A stretch of 64,000 nucleotides of DNA from JAPUDS01 sp964536265 (GTDB lineage Bacteria; Patescibacteriota; Saccharimonadia; Saccharimonadales; Saccharimonadaceae): assembly GCA_964536265.1 (NCBI GenBank), contig CAZHVV010000001.1:129393-193392 (forward strand), written 5' to 3'. The notes under the pieces were generated by a model. It did no database searches, was not told the DNA's origin, and saw only the letters and a program-made list of their open reading frames with translations. Shown here in pieces: positions 30,921-39,917 of the stretch. Made by a program: the position numbers and the translations under genes. The first letter of the stretch is position 1; every line of letters begins with the position of its first letter.

Positions 30921-31493
30921 ATGGATACTCCCACAAGAATTATCACCGCTGCCGAATTCCGCAGGTTCCAAGAGTTGGCACTCTACTTTTTTGGGGCGTC
31001 ATTTGCGGCACATTACCTGGAATTCGTGTGGATTTCACTGCGGTATCATGACGTACATATGTTGTCTGTTGTTGAGTCATTTTCCCTCATACCTTTACCG
31101 CTTGCTGAACCATATGGATTTGGTGCTGTTGCGACCATATTCTTTGTTATTCCCCTTGTGAAAAAATACAAAATAAACCCTGTGGTAACTTTTATAGTTG
31201 CGGCCGTGCTTATGGCCGCAGTTGAATATGTCTGCGCTGCGGTGTTGACGTTAGTTTTCGGACATAATTACTATTGGGATTACAGCAATCACCCGTTTAA
31301 TCTCCGGGGCTATATATGTCTTGAAACTAGTCTGTTGTTTGGCATGCTCGCGACAATATTTATCTACTATGTGTACCCATGGGCCGAACAGTCACTGCAG
31401 CGAATGACTTCCCGGAACATACGTATTGTCTTTACAATTCTAGCTGTACTGTATGCCCTGCATTTCTTGCGCTTAGCAGTTCTAGCTGGTTAG
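30921..31493 (+). CDS. CmpB-type (putative ABC-transporter type IV) membrane protein
   Basis: 190 aa with about five helices. The family motif WDYSNHPFNLRGYICLE sits before a TM (SLLFGMLATIFIYYV), as in PF06541 proteins. These are annotated as putative ABC transporters without an ATPase and have no settled function. A TATAAT box lies about 14 nt before the ATG. Confidence 0.75.
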   Translation: MDTPTRIITAAEFRRFQELALYFFGASFAAHYLEFVWISLRYHDVHMLSVVESFSLIPLPLAEPYGFGAVATIFFVIPLVKKYKINPVVTFIVAAVLMAAVEYVCAAVLTLVFGHNYYWDYSNHPFNLRGYICLETSLLFGMLATIFIYYVYPWAEQSLQRMTSRNIRIVFTILAVLYALHFLRLAVLAG

Positions 31494-32560
31494 TCGTTCT
31501 TATGTTTCCAGGCGCGGTAGGCGCTGATATACCAGTCAAGTTTCCATACGAACCAGTTGTAGCGGAAATCGCGGGCGCGCATGTATGTTTCTTTATAACC
31601 ACCAAAACTACGCTTGAATTCACTGTAGCCATGACGAGGATGTGACGGTTTTCGGTTTTTGTCCCCTACTATCCCCCAGAAATTGTAACGTTCGACTTCT
31701 GGTCGATTTTCCATGCAATATTTCATGATTTCAAAATGCATCGTATGCGGTGCGGACAGCTCTCGGTCAATATCGGTACTAGCGCCATGTAAATAGCTGG
31801 CCTCGCGACCGTATATAGCTATGAGTGCACCGGCGAGAATTTTACCGTCTTTTTCTGCGAGGAATACTTTTTCATAACCCTTTGGTGAGAGCAGTGGGAA
31901 TTGAACACGATAATGTTCGTCGCGATGTTTGCCTATGCCACCTTTTCGCACGTTCAATTTGTTCAAGATGTCGATAAGCTTTTCGAGGTCCTCGGGGTCA
32001 GTACTAGCACGGACGGTTACACCTGCCTTTTTTGCTTTGCGAAGATAATACGGTACATTCTTTCGTATGCCGTGTTCGCGCATCCACTCGAGCAAAGTGT
32101 CCTCATCTTTTTGCAAGTCGACACACCATACACGTTCAGCTTGCGTGAAGATAGCTGCTTGGCCTGGGCCGAGGGTATCGAGAGCAGCTTCAGCGGGGTC
32201 GCCGCGTTTCAAGTCTGGGTCAACACGTAGGAAGGCTCCACCCTTGGTCTTGAAATACTCGCGCAGTGCGCTATAGGCAGATGCAACAAGTTTGAGATTT
32301 GTGTAATCCATCACAATACCACGTGGTGCATACCAGAAGAATCCACCGAATTTGAGACGTTGCTTGCTGGCACTGACGACACCGACGAGTTTACCGTCAT
32401 TGTACACGCCAAACCGCTCGAAGTCGGCTGATTCCTGGCGCATCACTTCACCCCACTCCCATGTCTGCATGAAAGTTAGATGTGGTTTGTTTTCTGGACG
32501 AGCAAGATACTCGTCGAAGACGGTTTGGTCCTCAAGAAATGGTTGAATGGTGCAGTGCAT
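31490..32560 (-). CDS. FemAB-family peptidyltransferase
   Basis: 356 aa from the ATG at 32560 (SD AAGGAG). Two GNAT-like halves are visible: TFMQTWEWGEVMRQE, YAPRGIVMDY and FLRVDPDLKRG in the first; AGALIAIYGREASYLHGAS and YNFWGIVGD in the second. FemABX enzymes add amino acids from aminoacyl-tRNA to the lipid II stem peptide to build cross-bridges. The start overlaps the upstream aminotransferase by 29 nt. The bridge amino acid is unknown. Confidence 0.9.
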   Translation of the reverse strand: MHCTIQPFLEDQTVFDEYLARPENKPHLTFMQTWEWGEVMRQESADFERFGVYNDGKLVGVVSASKQRLKFGGFFWYAPRGIVMDYTNLKLVASAYSALREYFKTKGGAFLRVDPDLKRGDPAEAALDTLGPGQAAIFTQAERVWCVDLQKDEDTLLEWMREHGIRKNVPYYLRKAKKAGVTVRASTDPEDLEKLIDILNKLNVRKGGIGKHRDEHYRVQFPLLSPKGYEKVFLAEKDGKILAGALIAIYGREASYLHGASTDIDRELSAPHTMHFEIMKYCMENRPEVERYNFWGIVGDKNRKPSHPRHGYSEFKRSFGGYKETYMRARDFRYNWFVWKLDWYISAYRAWKHKND

Positions 32561-33695
32561 TGACAATCTCCTTTGCAGTTTCCTGACTTACATTTGTCGG
32601 CAAGTTAATGATTCGCGAGGCGCATTGTTCTGCCACCGGATAACTCTCTGGGTCGTAGTTGTATGCGCTGATGTCGTTTGGCCCTGGGAATAGCGTCGGA
32701 CGATACCATTTGCCAATGTACCATCCCTTACTTCGCAGGCTCGTGAAGAGCTCCTCAGCAAGCTCTTTGCTGTCGCAAAGCAGTGGGAAACGTACCAAAC
32801 AGTCGCTCGGTGCTACCCCAGCTGGAATCGTCAGTCCTTGCAGTCCGGAAAGCGCTGCCGTGTACAGCGTTGCGCTGTCTTGGCGACGTTTCAGAATATT
32901 GTCGTACGAAGCGATTGCTTGATTGACTCGTTCTACCATCCAGGTTGCAGGCAAACTTGGTGAGTGAGCGTTGTGACCATTTAGCTCACCTGGTGCAATT
33001 GGTGGCTCAAACAGACGGATTGCAAACAGAAAGTTGCGCACCATGGCGGCAAATGTGCGTGGCATATGATTTGTGAAGCGGTTAATAGTCGGATACAAAC
33101 GAGTTGTATAGCTTGTCCATCCGCCAAGTTTTGGCAGTGCGCTCAGGCGCGAGACAAGCTGGTCATGGAATGCCAGGTCACGAATAGTTGGACTAACCCA
33201 GACAGCCCCTCCGAACTTAGTTGGGAGCATTTTTTCAACACCAAAACTATGAATTGAGATATCTGCGACAGGCTTTGTACTATCCTTTGCTACGAGGCCG
33301 ACTGCGTGAGCTGAATCTTCAATAAGTAAGAGGTTGTGAGCAGTCGCAAACTCGCGAGCAGCCACCATATTACTGTGTATGCCAAATGTATGTTGCATGA
33401 CTATTGCCCGTGCTTCCGCGCTTGCTTCGAGTTGCTCAGTATTGAGCGAGAGTGTGTCGGGTGTAGTGTCGATATACACCGGTATATGTCCGGCGTCAAT
33501 GATTGGGTTGAGTGCAGTGAGGCATGTAAATGGCTGCGTTATAATTTCGCCTCGCCCACGCGACTCGGCGATAGTCTCAAACACAACTTGCATGCCGTGG
33601 CGTGCTTTGAAAACCAAGAACCAGTCTTCGGCTCTCGTACCGCTTAAATCGGCCAGGTGTTCAAGGAGCTGGCGCTCTGGGGTTTTGTGTGACAT
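32532..33695 (-). CDS. DegT/DnrJ/EryC1/StrS-type PLP aminotransferase
   Basis: 387 aa. ITQPFTCLTALNPI (cofactor-binding start), LLIEDSAHAVG (conserved Asp) and HSFGVEKMLPTKFGG with the PLP-linked Lys. DegT enzymes aminate keto-sugars for surface polysaccharides. Coupling to a FemAB enzyme suggests a role in wall or glycan decoration. The C-terminal half is more divergent than usual. Confidence 0.88.
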   Translation of the reverse strand: MSHKTPERQLLEHLADLSGTRAEDWFLVFKARHGMQVVFETIAESRGRGEIITQPFTCLTALNPIIDAGHIPVYIDTTPDTLSLNTEQLEASAEARAIVMQHTFGIHSNMVAAREFATAHNLLLIEDSAHAVGLVAKDSTKPVADISIHSFGVEKMLPTKFGGAVWVSPTIRDLAFHDQLVSRLSALPKLGGWTSYTTRLYPTINRFTNHMPRTFAAMVRNFLFAIRLFEPPIAPGELNGHNAHSPSLPATWMVERVNQAIASYDNILKRRQDSATLYTAALSGLQGLTIPAGVAPSDCLVRFPLLCDSKELAEELFTSLRSKGWYIGKWYRPTLFPGPNDISAYNYDPESYPVAEQCASRIINLPTNVSQETAKEIVNALHHSTIS

Positions 33696-33725
33696 ATCTA
33701 TACTATTAATTATACACGAGCGCAG

Positions 33726-34124
33726 TTATACGGTGTCGATACCGGCGGGTTTCAGCTGTTTGATAATTTCAAGAAGATGTCGCGGTGTGATATCGGCCTT
33801 TATGAGGTAGCCATCGGCACGTGATTCCATGGCAAGTCGCGAAGACTCATCTTGATCGAAATTCGTCAGTACGAGCACACGGCTGTTCGGAATCAAGTCG
33901 CGCTGGTCATTGCGTAACGAGTCGAGGACTTCACTCCCCTGTGCTTCAGGCAGCATGATATCGAGCAATATAAGGTCATAGACTTTTCCAAGTGCAGCAT
34001 CGTGACCTTCTCGGCCAGTGGTGACCCAGTCGACGCTGAAACCAGCATTACGCAAACTGCGGACGTACATCTCACCAATAAAACGGTCATCTTCGACAAC
34101 AAGAATAGTTTGAATTTCTGCCAT
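33726..34124 (-). CDS. Receiver-only response regulator
   Basis: 132 aa, only a CheY-like domain: acidic pocket EDD (11-13), phospho-acceptor Asp55 in LLDIMLPE, Thr in VLTNF and Lys in YLIKAD. No output domain. It begins 3 nt after the kinase stop, so it is co-translated with it. Confidence 0.92.
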   Translation of the reverse strand: MAEIQTILVVEDDRFIGEMYVRSLRNAGFSVDWVTTGREGHDAALGKVYDLILLDIMLPEAQGSEVLDSLRNDQRDLIPNSRVLVLTNFDQDESSRLAMESRADGYLIKADITPRHLLEIIKQLKPAGIDTV

Positions 34125-34127
34125 AGT

Positions 34128-35642
34128 TTATCCTTTGAACATAGCGTGGTTCTTTATCCAACCACCGCCACTATTTATAATACCTTGATTTGAGTTTTCA
34201 TCCGCCAATAATTTTTCAGCCACCGTACTGTAGATAGGCACCGAGAAGGTAAAAACACTCCCTTCGTTCTCTGTTGAGCGAACGCCTATTGAGCCACCAT
34301 GTGATTCAATAATTGCTCGTGAGATATATAGGCCGAGACCAGTACCGGCGACATTTTGGCGTGAACGTCGTGAACGGTAAAATTTTGTGAAGAGACCACT
34401 TACTACTGAGGCAGGCATGCCGATTCCCGTGTCTTTGATAGAACATTTGACGAAATCACCATCTACAGCTGCAGTAACTTGCACCAGTCCACCCTCGTGT
34501 GAGTATTTGATAGCATTGTCGACAAGATTCGTCATAACTTCACTGAGGCTATTTCTATCGGCAGCCACAGTTGGCAAATCGGGCGGAATAGTCACCTGGA
34601 GGAGTCGGTTTTGCGTGCTAGCGCGCAGTAACAAATCAGGTTCAATAAGGGTGTATATTGCAGCTAGACTATCTTCACGGAGGCTAATTTTCAAATGACG
34701 GCGGTCGTACCTGGCGACATTCAGAATATTGTTGATATAGCCAGTTAAGCGTGAAGCTGAAACGCTGAGACGCTCAAATAGTGCAACTTGGTCGGGCTGT
34801 AGTTTTGGTTCAAGTTCCTCACGCAGAACATCGATGTACCCATGAATCACGGTGATAGGACCACGAAGTTCGTGGGCTGCCATTGAGACGAAGTCCATGT
34901 CATCCTCAGCTCTTGCGTATTGCTCAGTACGGTCAACGGCGACAATCACTGTGTCGACGCCATTGGCGGTATTACCGTTGTATTGCGCGAACACGTCGTA
35001 GATGCGACGGTTGGTTTCGTCCGGCAATGCGCTCGGTGTTCGTGGCCAGTATTTCGACTCGCTAACACTGCGCTCGGGCGCTTCTTTGAGCCAGCGGTCG
35101 AGGGTATCCTCACCATCAAACAACAACTTTATATCGGTCTTGCCACGCTCGTTTGTGAGAACGGGCGCGTTGTTGTTTGCGTATACGATTGAGCGTTTAG
35201 CGTCGAGTGCAACAACCCCAATAGGTAAGTCACGCAGTAGTGAGAGCATAATTTTTTTCGAGTCAGCGTTCTTGTCATCGTCTGGTACTTCTGTACGTGT
35301 CGCTATCTCATAAATAGTATCAACCATCAGTTTGAGGCCAGTTTTTTCATGATGAGTACCGTTGACGTTTGGTGGCACAACATCACTCACCTGCTTGGAG
35401 ACATGCGTGACAGCTCGAGAGAGAATATCGAGTGGCTCAAGTGCTGGTGGCAATATAAGGAGTAGTGTCACGACCTGAAGAACGAGTGGTGGTACTGACA
35501 AAAGAAGGCTGGTGGCAAGGTCATTTGTCGCAAGGTAAATCATGCTGCAAAAAATAGCCGTCGTGATGATAATCATCGCAAACCAAGCACGTCGAATTCT
35601 GCGTGTATGATTCCTGGAATAGTCAGCTAATCTTATTGCCAT
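34128..35642 (-). CDS. Membrane sensor histidine kinase
   Basis: 504 aa. Two N-terminal helices (about 20-65), a PAS-like region (about 135-225), HisKA with His257 in MAAHELRGPI, and HATPase_c (NLVDNAIKYS, DTGIGM, GTGLGLYISRAI). It overlaps the DUF3048 gene by 10 nt and precedes its response regulator, making a three-gene signalling operon. Confidence 0.95.
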   Translation of the reverse strand: MAIRLADYSRNHTRRIRRAWFAMIIITTAIFCSMIYLATNDLATSLLLSVPPLVLQVVTLLLILPPALEPLDILSRAVTHVSKQVSDVVPPNVNGTHHEKTGLKLMVDTIYEIATRTEVPDDDKNADSKKIMLSLLRDLPIGVVALDAKRSIVYANNNAPVLTNERGKTDIKLLFDGEDTLDRWLKEAPERSVSESKYWPRTPSALPDETNRRIYDVFAQYNGNTANGVDTVIVAVDRTEQYARAEDDMDFVSMAAHELRGPITVIHGYIDVLREELEPKLQPDQVALFERLSVSASRLTGYINNILNVARYDRRHLKISLREDSLAAIYTLIEPDLLLRASTQNRLLQVTIPPDLPTVAADRNSLSEVMTNLVDNAIKYSHEGGLVQVTAAVDGDFVKCSIKDTGIGMPASVVSGLFTKFYRSRRSRQNVAGTGLGLYISRAIIESHGGSIGVRSTENEGSVFTFSVPIYSTVAEKLLADENSNQGIINSGGGWIKNHAMFKG

Positions 35643-36793
35643 GAGACACTGCGATCATTTCCTACGGTAGTAATCCATGTTTGGCCACGAACAAGTGAAA
35701 TTTCGTTCCCGGTAGCGTCTTTTATGAACAATTGCCCTTTTGCGTCTGCCTTTGACCACGTTCCTTCAGTAACTGTACCATTCTGGAAAACGTACGCTGC
35801 ACCAGAGCCAGATGTTGAGATGTTCATATGGGAACCGTCACTGCTGAGCACGATATTGGTCTTGAGGGCGACAACAACTTTCGGTGCAATCTGACCTTTT
35901 TCGCGGTCAGTGTGCGCAACTCCACCCTGTGAGCGAGCGTAAGTGTTGCTTGCATGGTCATAGGTATAGCCTACTGAGAAAATGCCGCTTGAGACAGCAA
36001 TACTGATAGTACTGGCAGTTGGCGTCGCAACTTTTTTCTCGTTGGCGCGAGGAGCGAATTCAAAAATACTTGTTTCTTTGCCTTTCGATCCAACGAGTGC
36101 TTCGAGCTTCTCGCCCGATGTGTAGACATTGTGCGGCGCCGAGCGGTTAGTAGCGCGCCAGTACGAACCCGAGTTGAAGAATTGGTCAATGTCGACACCG
36201 TAGTTCCCCGAGCGAATCATAGACAGGGCTTCAGGGCTTCCGCCAACATGTGCGACAGCGGGGTCAAAACCGGCTGCCCAGTCTGCGTAGTACGGTCGCA
36301 AGCTGCGGACCGGACCTATGAGCTCTGGTCGGTTTGCCTGGTATAGCGTGATAAAGCGTGTAATTCCACCCTCAGCAACGGCTTCAAACACGACATCAGC
36401 CTGTGCTAAACCACTTTGTGGTCTCGCGTCGGGACTATTTTCTATCATCACGGCTATAACTGGTCGTGTTGTTGCGGCTTCATCGCCTACTTCAAGTCCG
36501 TTAAGTGGTGAGAAGTATTTAACCTCAACTTTTTTAATCATAGTAAAATCAATTGGATCAGGAATGACTTGCTTATTCATCCACAATATAAGACCGCCTG
36601 CAACAAATAACATTGCAAATATGCTGATATAAAAGTATGCCTTCTCTTTTTTGGTACGCGGACCTTTCTTGAGCCAAAGGTGTTTTTTTATGCCAAATTG
36701 TTTTTTCTGTGTTGAGAGGCCAGTTTTGCCTTCAGGGAATGTTTCACTTTCGACGGTCACTGTCTCATCGTTCAGTTTTTGAGGATTGTCCAT
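35633..36793 (-). CDS. DUF3048 (YerB-like) membrane-anchored protein
   Basis: 386 aa. A charged cytoplasmic N-terminus of about 50 residues (KKHLWLKKGPRTKKEKAYF) precedes one TM (52-70). The DUF3048 domain follows: VIAVMIENSPDARPQSGL, DVVFEAVAEGGITRF, GPVRSLRPYYAD. A second domain carries SQGGVAHTDREKGQIAPKVV near the end. YerB is a lipoprotein of unknown role in Bacillus. TATACT sits 9 nt before the ATG. Confidence 0.9.
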   Translation of the reverse strand: MDNPQKLNDETVTVESETFPEGKTGLSTQKKQFGIKKHLWLKKGPRTKKEKAYFYISIFAMLFVAGGLILWMNKQVIPDPIDFTMIKKVEVKYFSPLNGLEVGDEAATTRPVIAVMIENSPDARPQSGLAQADVVFEAVAEGGITRFITLYQANRPELIGPVRSLRPYYADWAAGFDPAVAHVGGSPEALSMIRSGNYGVDIDQFFNSGSYWRATNRSAPHNVYTSGEKLEALVGSKGKETSIFEFAPRANEKKVATPTASTISIAVSSGIFSVGYTYDHASNTYARSQGGVAHTDREKGQIAPKVVVALKTNIVLSSDGSHMNISTSGSGAAYVFQNGTVTEGTWSKADAKGQLFIKDATGNEISLVRGQTWITTVGNDRSVSWQ

Positions 36794-36817
36794 ATACCCA
36801 TAAGTATAGCAAAGAAC

Positions 36818-38248
36818 TTATGGTAAGAGAACAGATTTGATACGGCTTATGACACGGTCTTTGCCGAGAAGTGCAAGCGTGTCGTTGAGTTGTGGGCTGA
36901 ACGGTGCCCAGGTTGTTACGATTCGAATCAAACTGAAGAGGATACCAGGTTTTTGGCCAGTTGTCTCAAGCAGTGTATTGAGTGTCGCTTGGATTGCATC
37001 CGGTGTCCATTCGCTTCCCTCTAGTGCTCCGACGGCCGTTTTCAGTAAGCGTTGCTGGTCATCATTTGACAAAGCTGAGAGCTGTTTCGTTTGTCGTATG
37101 AGTTCAGGTTGCGCCACGGGTTCTTCAAAGAAATAACGTGTCATGAGAGGCAGCTCAGCTAGTGTTTTTAGACGGTCCTGTACGAGTTGCAATACTTGTT
37201 TCTTGTAGCCATCATCGTATGTATCAGCACTTTGTGGCCAATATTTTTCAACACGCTGAAACAGGTCGTCACTACTAAGGCGACGTATCCATTGACCGTT
37301 CACCCAGAGGAGTCGTTGTTCGTCAAAACGTGCACCCGAGCGTTGAACACGTTCGAGGCTGAATTTTTCTATGAGTTCGTCGCGGCTGAATATTTCCTGC
37401 TCGGTTCCGTCATTCCAGCCCATGCTGGCGAGGAAATTAAGCATAGCTTCTGGTAAAATTCCGTCAGTTTGGTATTCCTGCACGCTTTTTGCGCCGTCGC
37501 GTTTGCCGAGTTTCTTTTTGCCGTCTGGCGCCATGATATGAGGCAAACATGCAAGTACTGGCGGTGTGATGTCGAGCGCGTCATAGAGCGACAAGTAGCG
37601 TGGGATTGAGCTGATATACTCGAGGCCACGAATAACGTGTGTCACTTCCATTTCGGCATCGTCGACGATATGTGCGAAGTTATATGTTGGCAGGCCGTCA
37701 GCTTTTATAAGGATGAAATCGTCGAGGACTTCTTCTCCGGCGCTTAGGTCGCCCATGACTGGGTCATGCCATTCATAGCGTTTGATAGTTGTAACTTTAA
37801 AACGAAGTGCTTGGCTGCCATCCCATACTGGTGGGTTTTCTGGTCGATGGTCACGGTACAAAAATGGTTTTTTGAGCGCTTTGGCTTCTTCGCGGAATGC
37901 TTGCACTTCTTCTGGTGTGTACGGGTCAGCGTATGCGAGGCCTTTGTCTATAAGCTTTTGAGCCCACTGCTGGTAGATTTCTCGTCGTTCACTTTGAATA
38001 TATGGACCGAAATTACCGCCTTTGCGTGGACCTTCGTCCCAATCGATGCCGAGCCACTCAAGTGTGTCGAGTATAAGGTCGGTTGCTCCTTCAACGAAGC
38101 GAGCCTGGTCAGTGTCTTCAATACGTAGTATGAAACTACCGCCAGTCTGTCGGGCTAACAGCCACGGGAACAATGCAGCGCGAACATTACCGACATGGAT
38201 ATATCCGGTCGGGCTTGGTGCAAATCGAGTGCGAATAGGAGAACTCAT
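36818..38248 (-). CDS. gltX: Glutamyl-tRNA synthetase
   Basis: 476 aa class I synthetase. HIGH-type motif SPTGYIHVGN (His18), KMSKS-type KKLGKRDGAKS, and the Rossmann core GLEYISSIPRYL. The C-terminal anticodon-binding domain is shorter than or like the bacterial type. It charges tRNA-Glu; one such tRNA lies at 30063-30139. TACAAT is 7 nt before ATG, directly after the terminator at 38268-38291. Confidence 0.97.
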   Translation of the reverse strand: MSSPIRTRFAPSPTGYIHVGNVRAALFPWLLARQTGGSFILRIEDTDQARFVEGATDLILDTLEWLGIDWDEGPRKGGNFGPYIQSERREIYQQWAQKLIDKGLAYADPYTPEEVQAFREEAKALKKPFLYRDHRPENPPVWDGSQALRFKVTTIKRYEWHDPVMGDLSAGEEVLDDFILIKADGLPTYNFAHIVDDAEMEVTHVIRGLEYISSIPRYLSLYDALDITPPVLACLPHIMAPDGKKKLGKRDGAKSVQEYQTDGILPEAMLNFLASMGWNDGTEQEIFSRDELIEKFSLERVQRSGARFDEQRLLWVNGQWIRRLSSDDLFQRVEKYWPQSADTYDDGYKKQVLQLVQDRLKTLAELPLMTRYFFEEPVAQPELIRQTKQLSALSNDDQQRLLKTAVGALEGSEWTPDAIQATLNTLLETTGQKPGILFSLIRIVTTWAPFSPQLNDTLALLGKDRVISRIKSVLLP

Positions 38249-38267
38249 ATCTGTAATTGTAACATAT

Positions 38268-38291
38268 AAAAAAGCCGAGCAGACTGCTCGG
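38268..38291 (-). terminator. Intrinsic terminator of the 99-aa gene
   Basis: On the minus strand CCGAGCA-gtc-TGCTCGG (38291-38275) is followed by a C and TTTTTT (to 38268). The gltX promoter begins immediately after it. Confidence 0.8.
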
Positions 38292-38336
38292 AGGTCGGTT
38301 GGTGAGGTGGAGTAACAAGCAAGCAGAAGTCGCGCT

Positions 38337-38362
38337 GCGTGGGACCCCTTAGGGTCCCACGC
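38337..38362 (-). repeat. Perfect 11-bp GC hairpin without U-tract
   Basis: GCGTGGGACCC (38337-38347) pairs with GGGTCCCACGC (38352-38362), 27 nt after the stop of the GC-rich gene at 38390. It is followed by a conventional terminator. Confidence 0.7.
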
Positions 38363-38389
38363 CAGATAATCACTTGGCGCCTCTGCCGG

Positions 38390-38689
38390 TCAGCTCTGGG
38401 TATCGGCGGAGTTGAGCTGAATCGTGGGGTCGTCACCGACGGCCTCCTGGTGCTGTGCGCGGAGGTTGTCCATGGTTGTGGTGGAATTGACCCTGTAGGT
38501 GACGTACTGGTACATCACCTCTGCGGAGCAATACCGACCCGCATCGTCTCTCGCGAAGGAGATTGAGTAGTAGCTGTGGTACGGATCGATGATTAGAGGC
38601 CTTCGGTTCTCGATGGCCGTGCAAATCTCGACCACCTTGAGGACGTCTTCAATGGTCGCCCCATTAAGGATTTCGACTTTGATTTTCAC
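38390..38689 (-). CDS. GC-rich solitary gene, unknown 99-aa protein
   Basis: The GTG at 38689 follows AGAAAGGGG. The product (starting MKIKVEILNGATIEDVLKVV) is a soluble alpha/beta protein with a Tyr-rich middle (DPYHSYYSISFARD, VMYQYVTYR), two Cys and a polar tail (TIQLNSADTQS). It has its own promoter at 38754-38783, a leader hairpin GAATC-gactt-GATTC and the two hairpins downstream. Strong G/C-ending codon bias. No family was recognised. Confidence 0.75.
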   Translation of the reverse strand: MKIKVEILNGATIEDVLKVVEICTAIENRRPLIIDPYHSYYSISFARDDAGRYCSAEVMYQYVTYRVNSTTTMDNLRAQHQEAVGDDPTIQLNSADTQS

Positions 38690-38753
38690 CAAAGCCCCTT
38701 TCTGCTTGCCTGTCGATGTATGCGAGAATCAAGTCGATTCAAGCCATAATGTT

Positions 38754-38783
38754 ATTATATCACAAAATGTACTAAAAAGTCAA
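38754..38783 (-). promoter_or_regulatory. Promoter of the 99-aa GC-rich gene
   Basis: On the minus strand TTGACT (38783-38778), 18-nt spacer, TATAAT (38759-38754). The leader is about 57 nt. Confidence 0.75.
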
Positions 38784-38786
38784 ATA

Positions 38787-39761
38787 TCACATACTTGAAG
38801 CGATGCGGACGAGCTGTTCACTACTGAGCGGAGCGTTGCCTTCAACAGTGTAGAGGATACCACCGTTTGACCATGCTGCGTTATTGCCGTAGGTATAGAT
38901 GATGACGCCGCCTTCGCTGACGGTATCGTATTCACCACTAGATGCTTTTGCAACAAGATTGTCGAGGACTGCAACGGAGTTCCAGTTACTGGCGCGTTGG
39001 TTGATGGTGTAGCCAGCGCTTCCGCCATTTGACTTGAAACGAAGTTCAACCCTACCCTGTTCAAATGCAACTGGTCCATCGAAACTGTAGCCGTCTGGGT
39101 TGTAGTCAGGATATGTTGCAGCGACGCCTGCTTGTGAAGCAGCCAGACGTACCGACAGCCCAGGCATATTGAGGTAGCTGAAGTAACCGCCTATAAGCAA
39201 AAGTGCAACACAAGTCGCGATGGTGTGACGGAGTTTGAGGGTTCGTTTCGCACGAGTCGGTTTGACATGTGCCTTTTTGACAGCTTTTTGCATATCGACA
39301 GTGTGTGAAGCGCGCGCAAGTAGTTGTTCCTTCAGTTCAGTCGATGACGTTTTCTGCTTTGGCTGAGGAACGATAACCTTCTGTACTGGTTGACCTGGGC
39401 CAATATCGCTGATGAATGTCGTGCGGGCAGATTTCGTGATAGGTTGTGGATGTGCGGCAAAGTGAGCTACCATTGGGCTTCGTTCAACATAGGCGTTCGC
39501 ATGCGGATTTACAGCGACAGGACGCACTTTGTTCTGAGGGTGCGCAAGATGCGAGCGACGCAAAGTAGTACTCTTTTTAACAGCTTGATGAATCGCATGT
39601 GAGGCTCCAGCTGGAGTATGTGCGGGCAGAACTTTCTTTGGCACAGAAATAGGTGCAGACTCTACTTTTTTGGGTGTAACTGGCAAAACACCCCCAACCC
39701 GAAGGCCAGAGATGGCGTCGTAAACGGTACCATTAATAACGATTGTCTGTTTTGCACTCAT
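38787..39761 (-). CDS. Membrane protein with DUF4367-like extracytoplasmic domain
   Basis: 324 aa. A long basic, His/Lys/Pro-rich cytoplasmic N-terminus (1-180) precedes one TM (about 183-203, TIATCVALLLIGGYFSYL). The exported domain ends YTYGNNAAWSNGGILYTVEG followed by LSSEQLVRIASSM, the layout of DUF4367 proteins. The N-terminal opening (TIVINGTVYDAISGLRVG) is a separate small motif. No strong SD or -10 was seen, so the start is less sure. Confidence 0.75.
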   Translation of the reverse strand: MSAKQTIVINGTVYDAISGLRVGGVLPVTPKKVESAPISVPKKVLPAHTPAGASHAIHQAVKKSTTLRRSHLAHPQNKVRPVAVNPHANAYVERSPMVAHFAAHPQPITKSARTTFISDIGPGQPVQKVIVPQPKQKTSSTELKEQLLARASHTVDMQKAVKKAHVKPTRAKRTLKLRHTIATCVALLLIGGYFSYLNMPGLSVRLAASQAGVAATYPDYNPDGYSFDGPVAFEQGRVELRFKSNGGSAGYTINQRASNWNSVAVLDNLVAKASSGEYDTVSEGGVIIYTYGNNAAWSNGGILYTVEGNAPLSSEQLVRIASSM

Positions 39762-39917
39762 ATATTCCCTGCGGTTTGTCTTTCAAAGTATGTCTGTTAC
39801 TTCGCTTCTTATCATAAAACGAACTTGTCAAAAGCACAAGGGGTTTTAAGGAGAATCATTGCATAGACACATGTGGCCTCATCTTCGGCGACATTTTGGT
39901 GATATAATCATAGCCAT

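Noticed and set aside
34128..36793. Frameshift between DUF3048 and histidine kinase genes
   Set aside because: The 10-nt overlap joins two complete, separately recognisable proteins, as in coupled operon genes.
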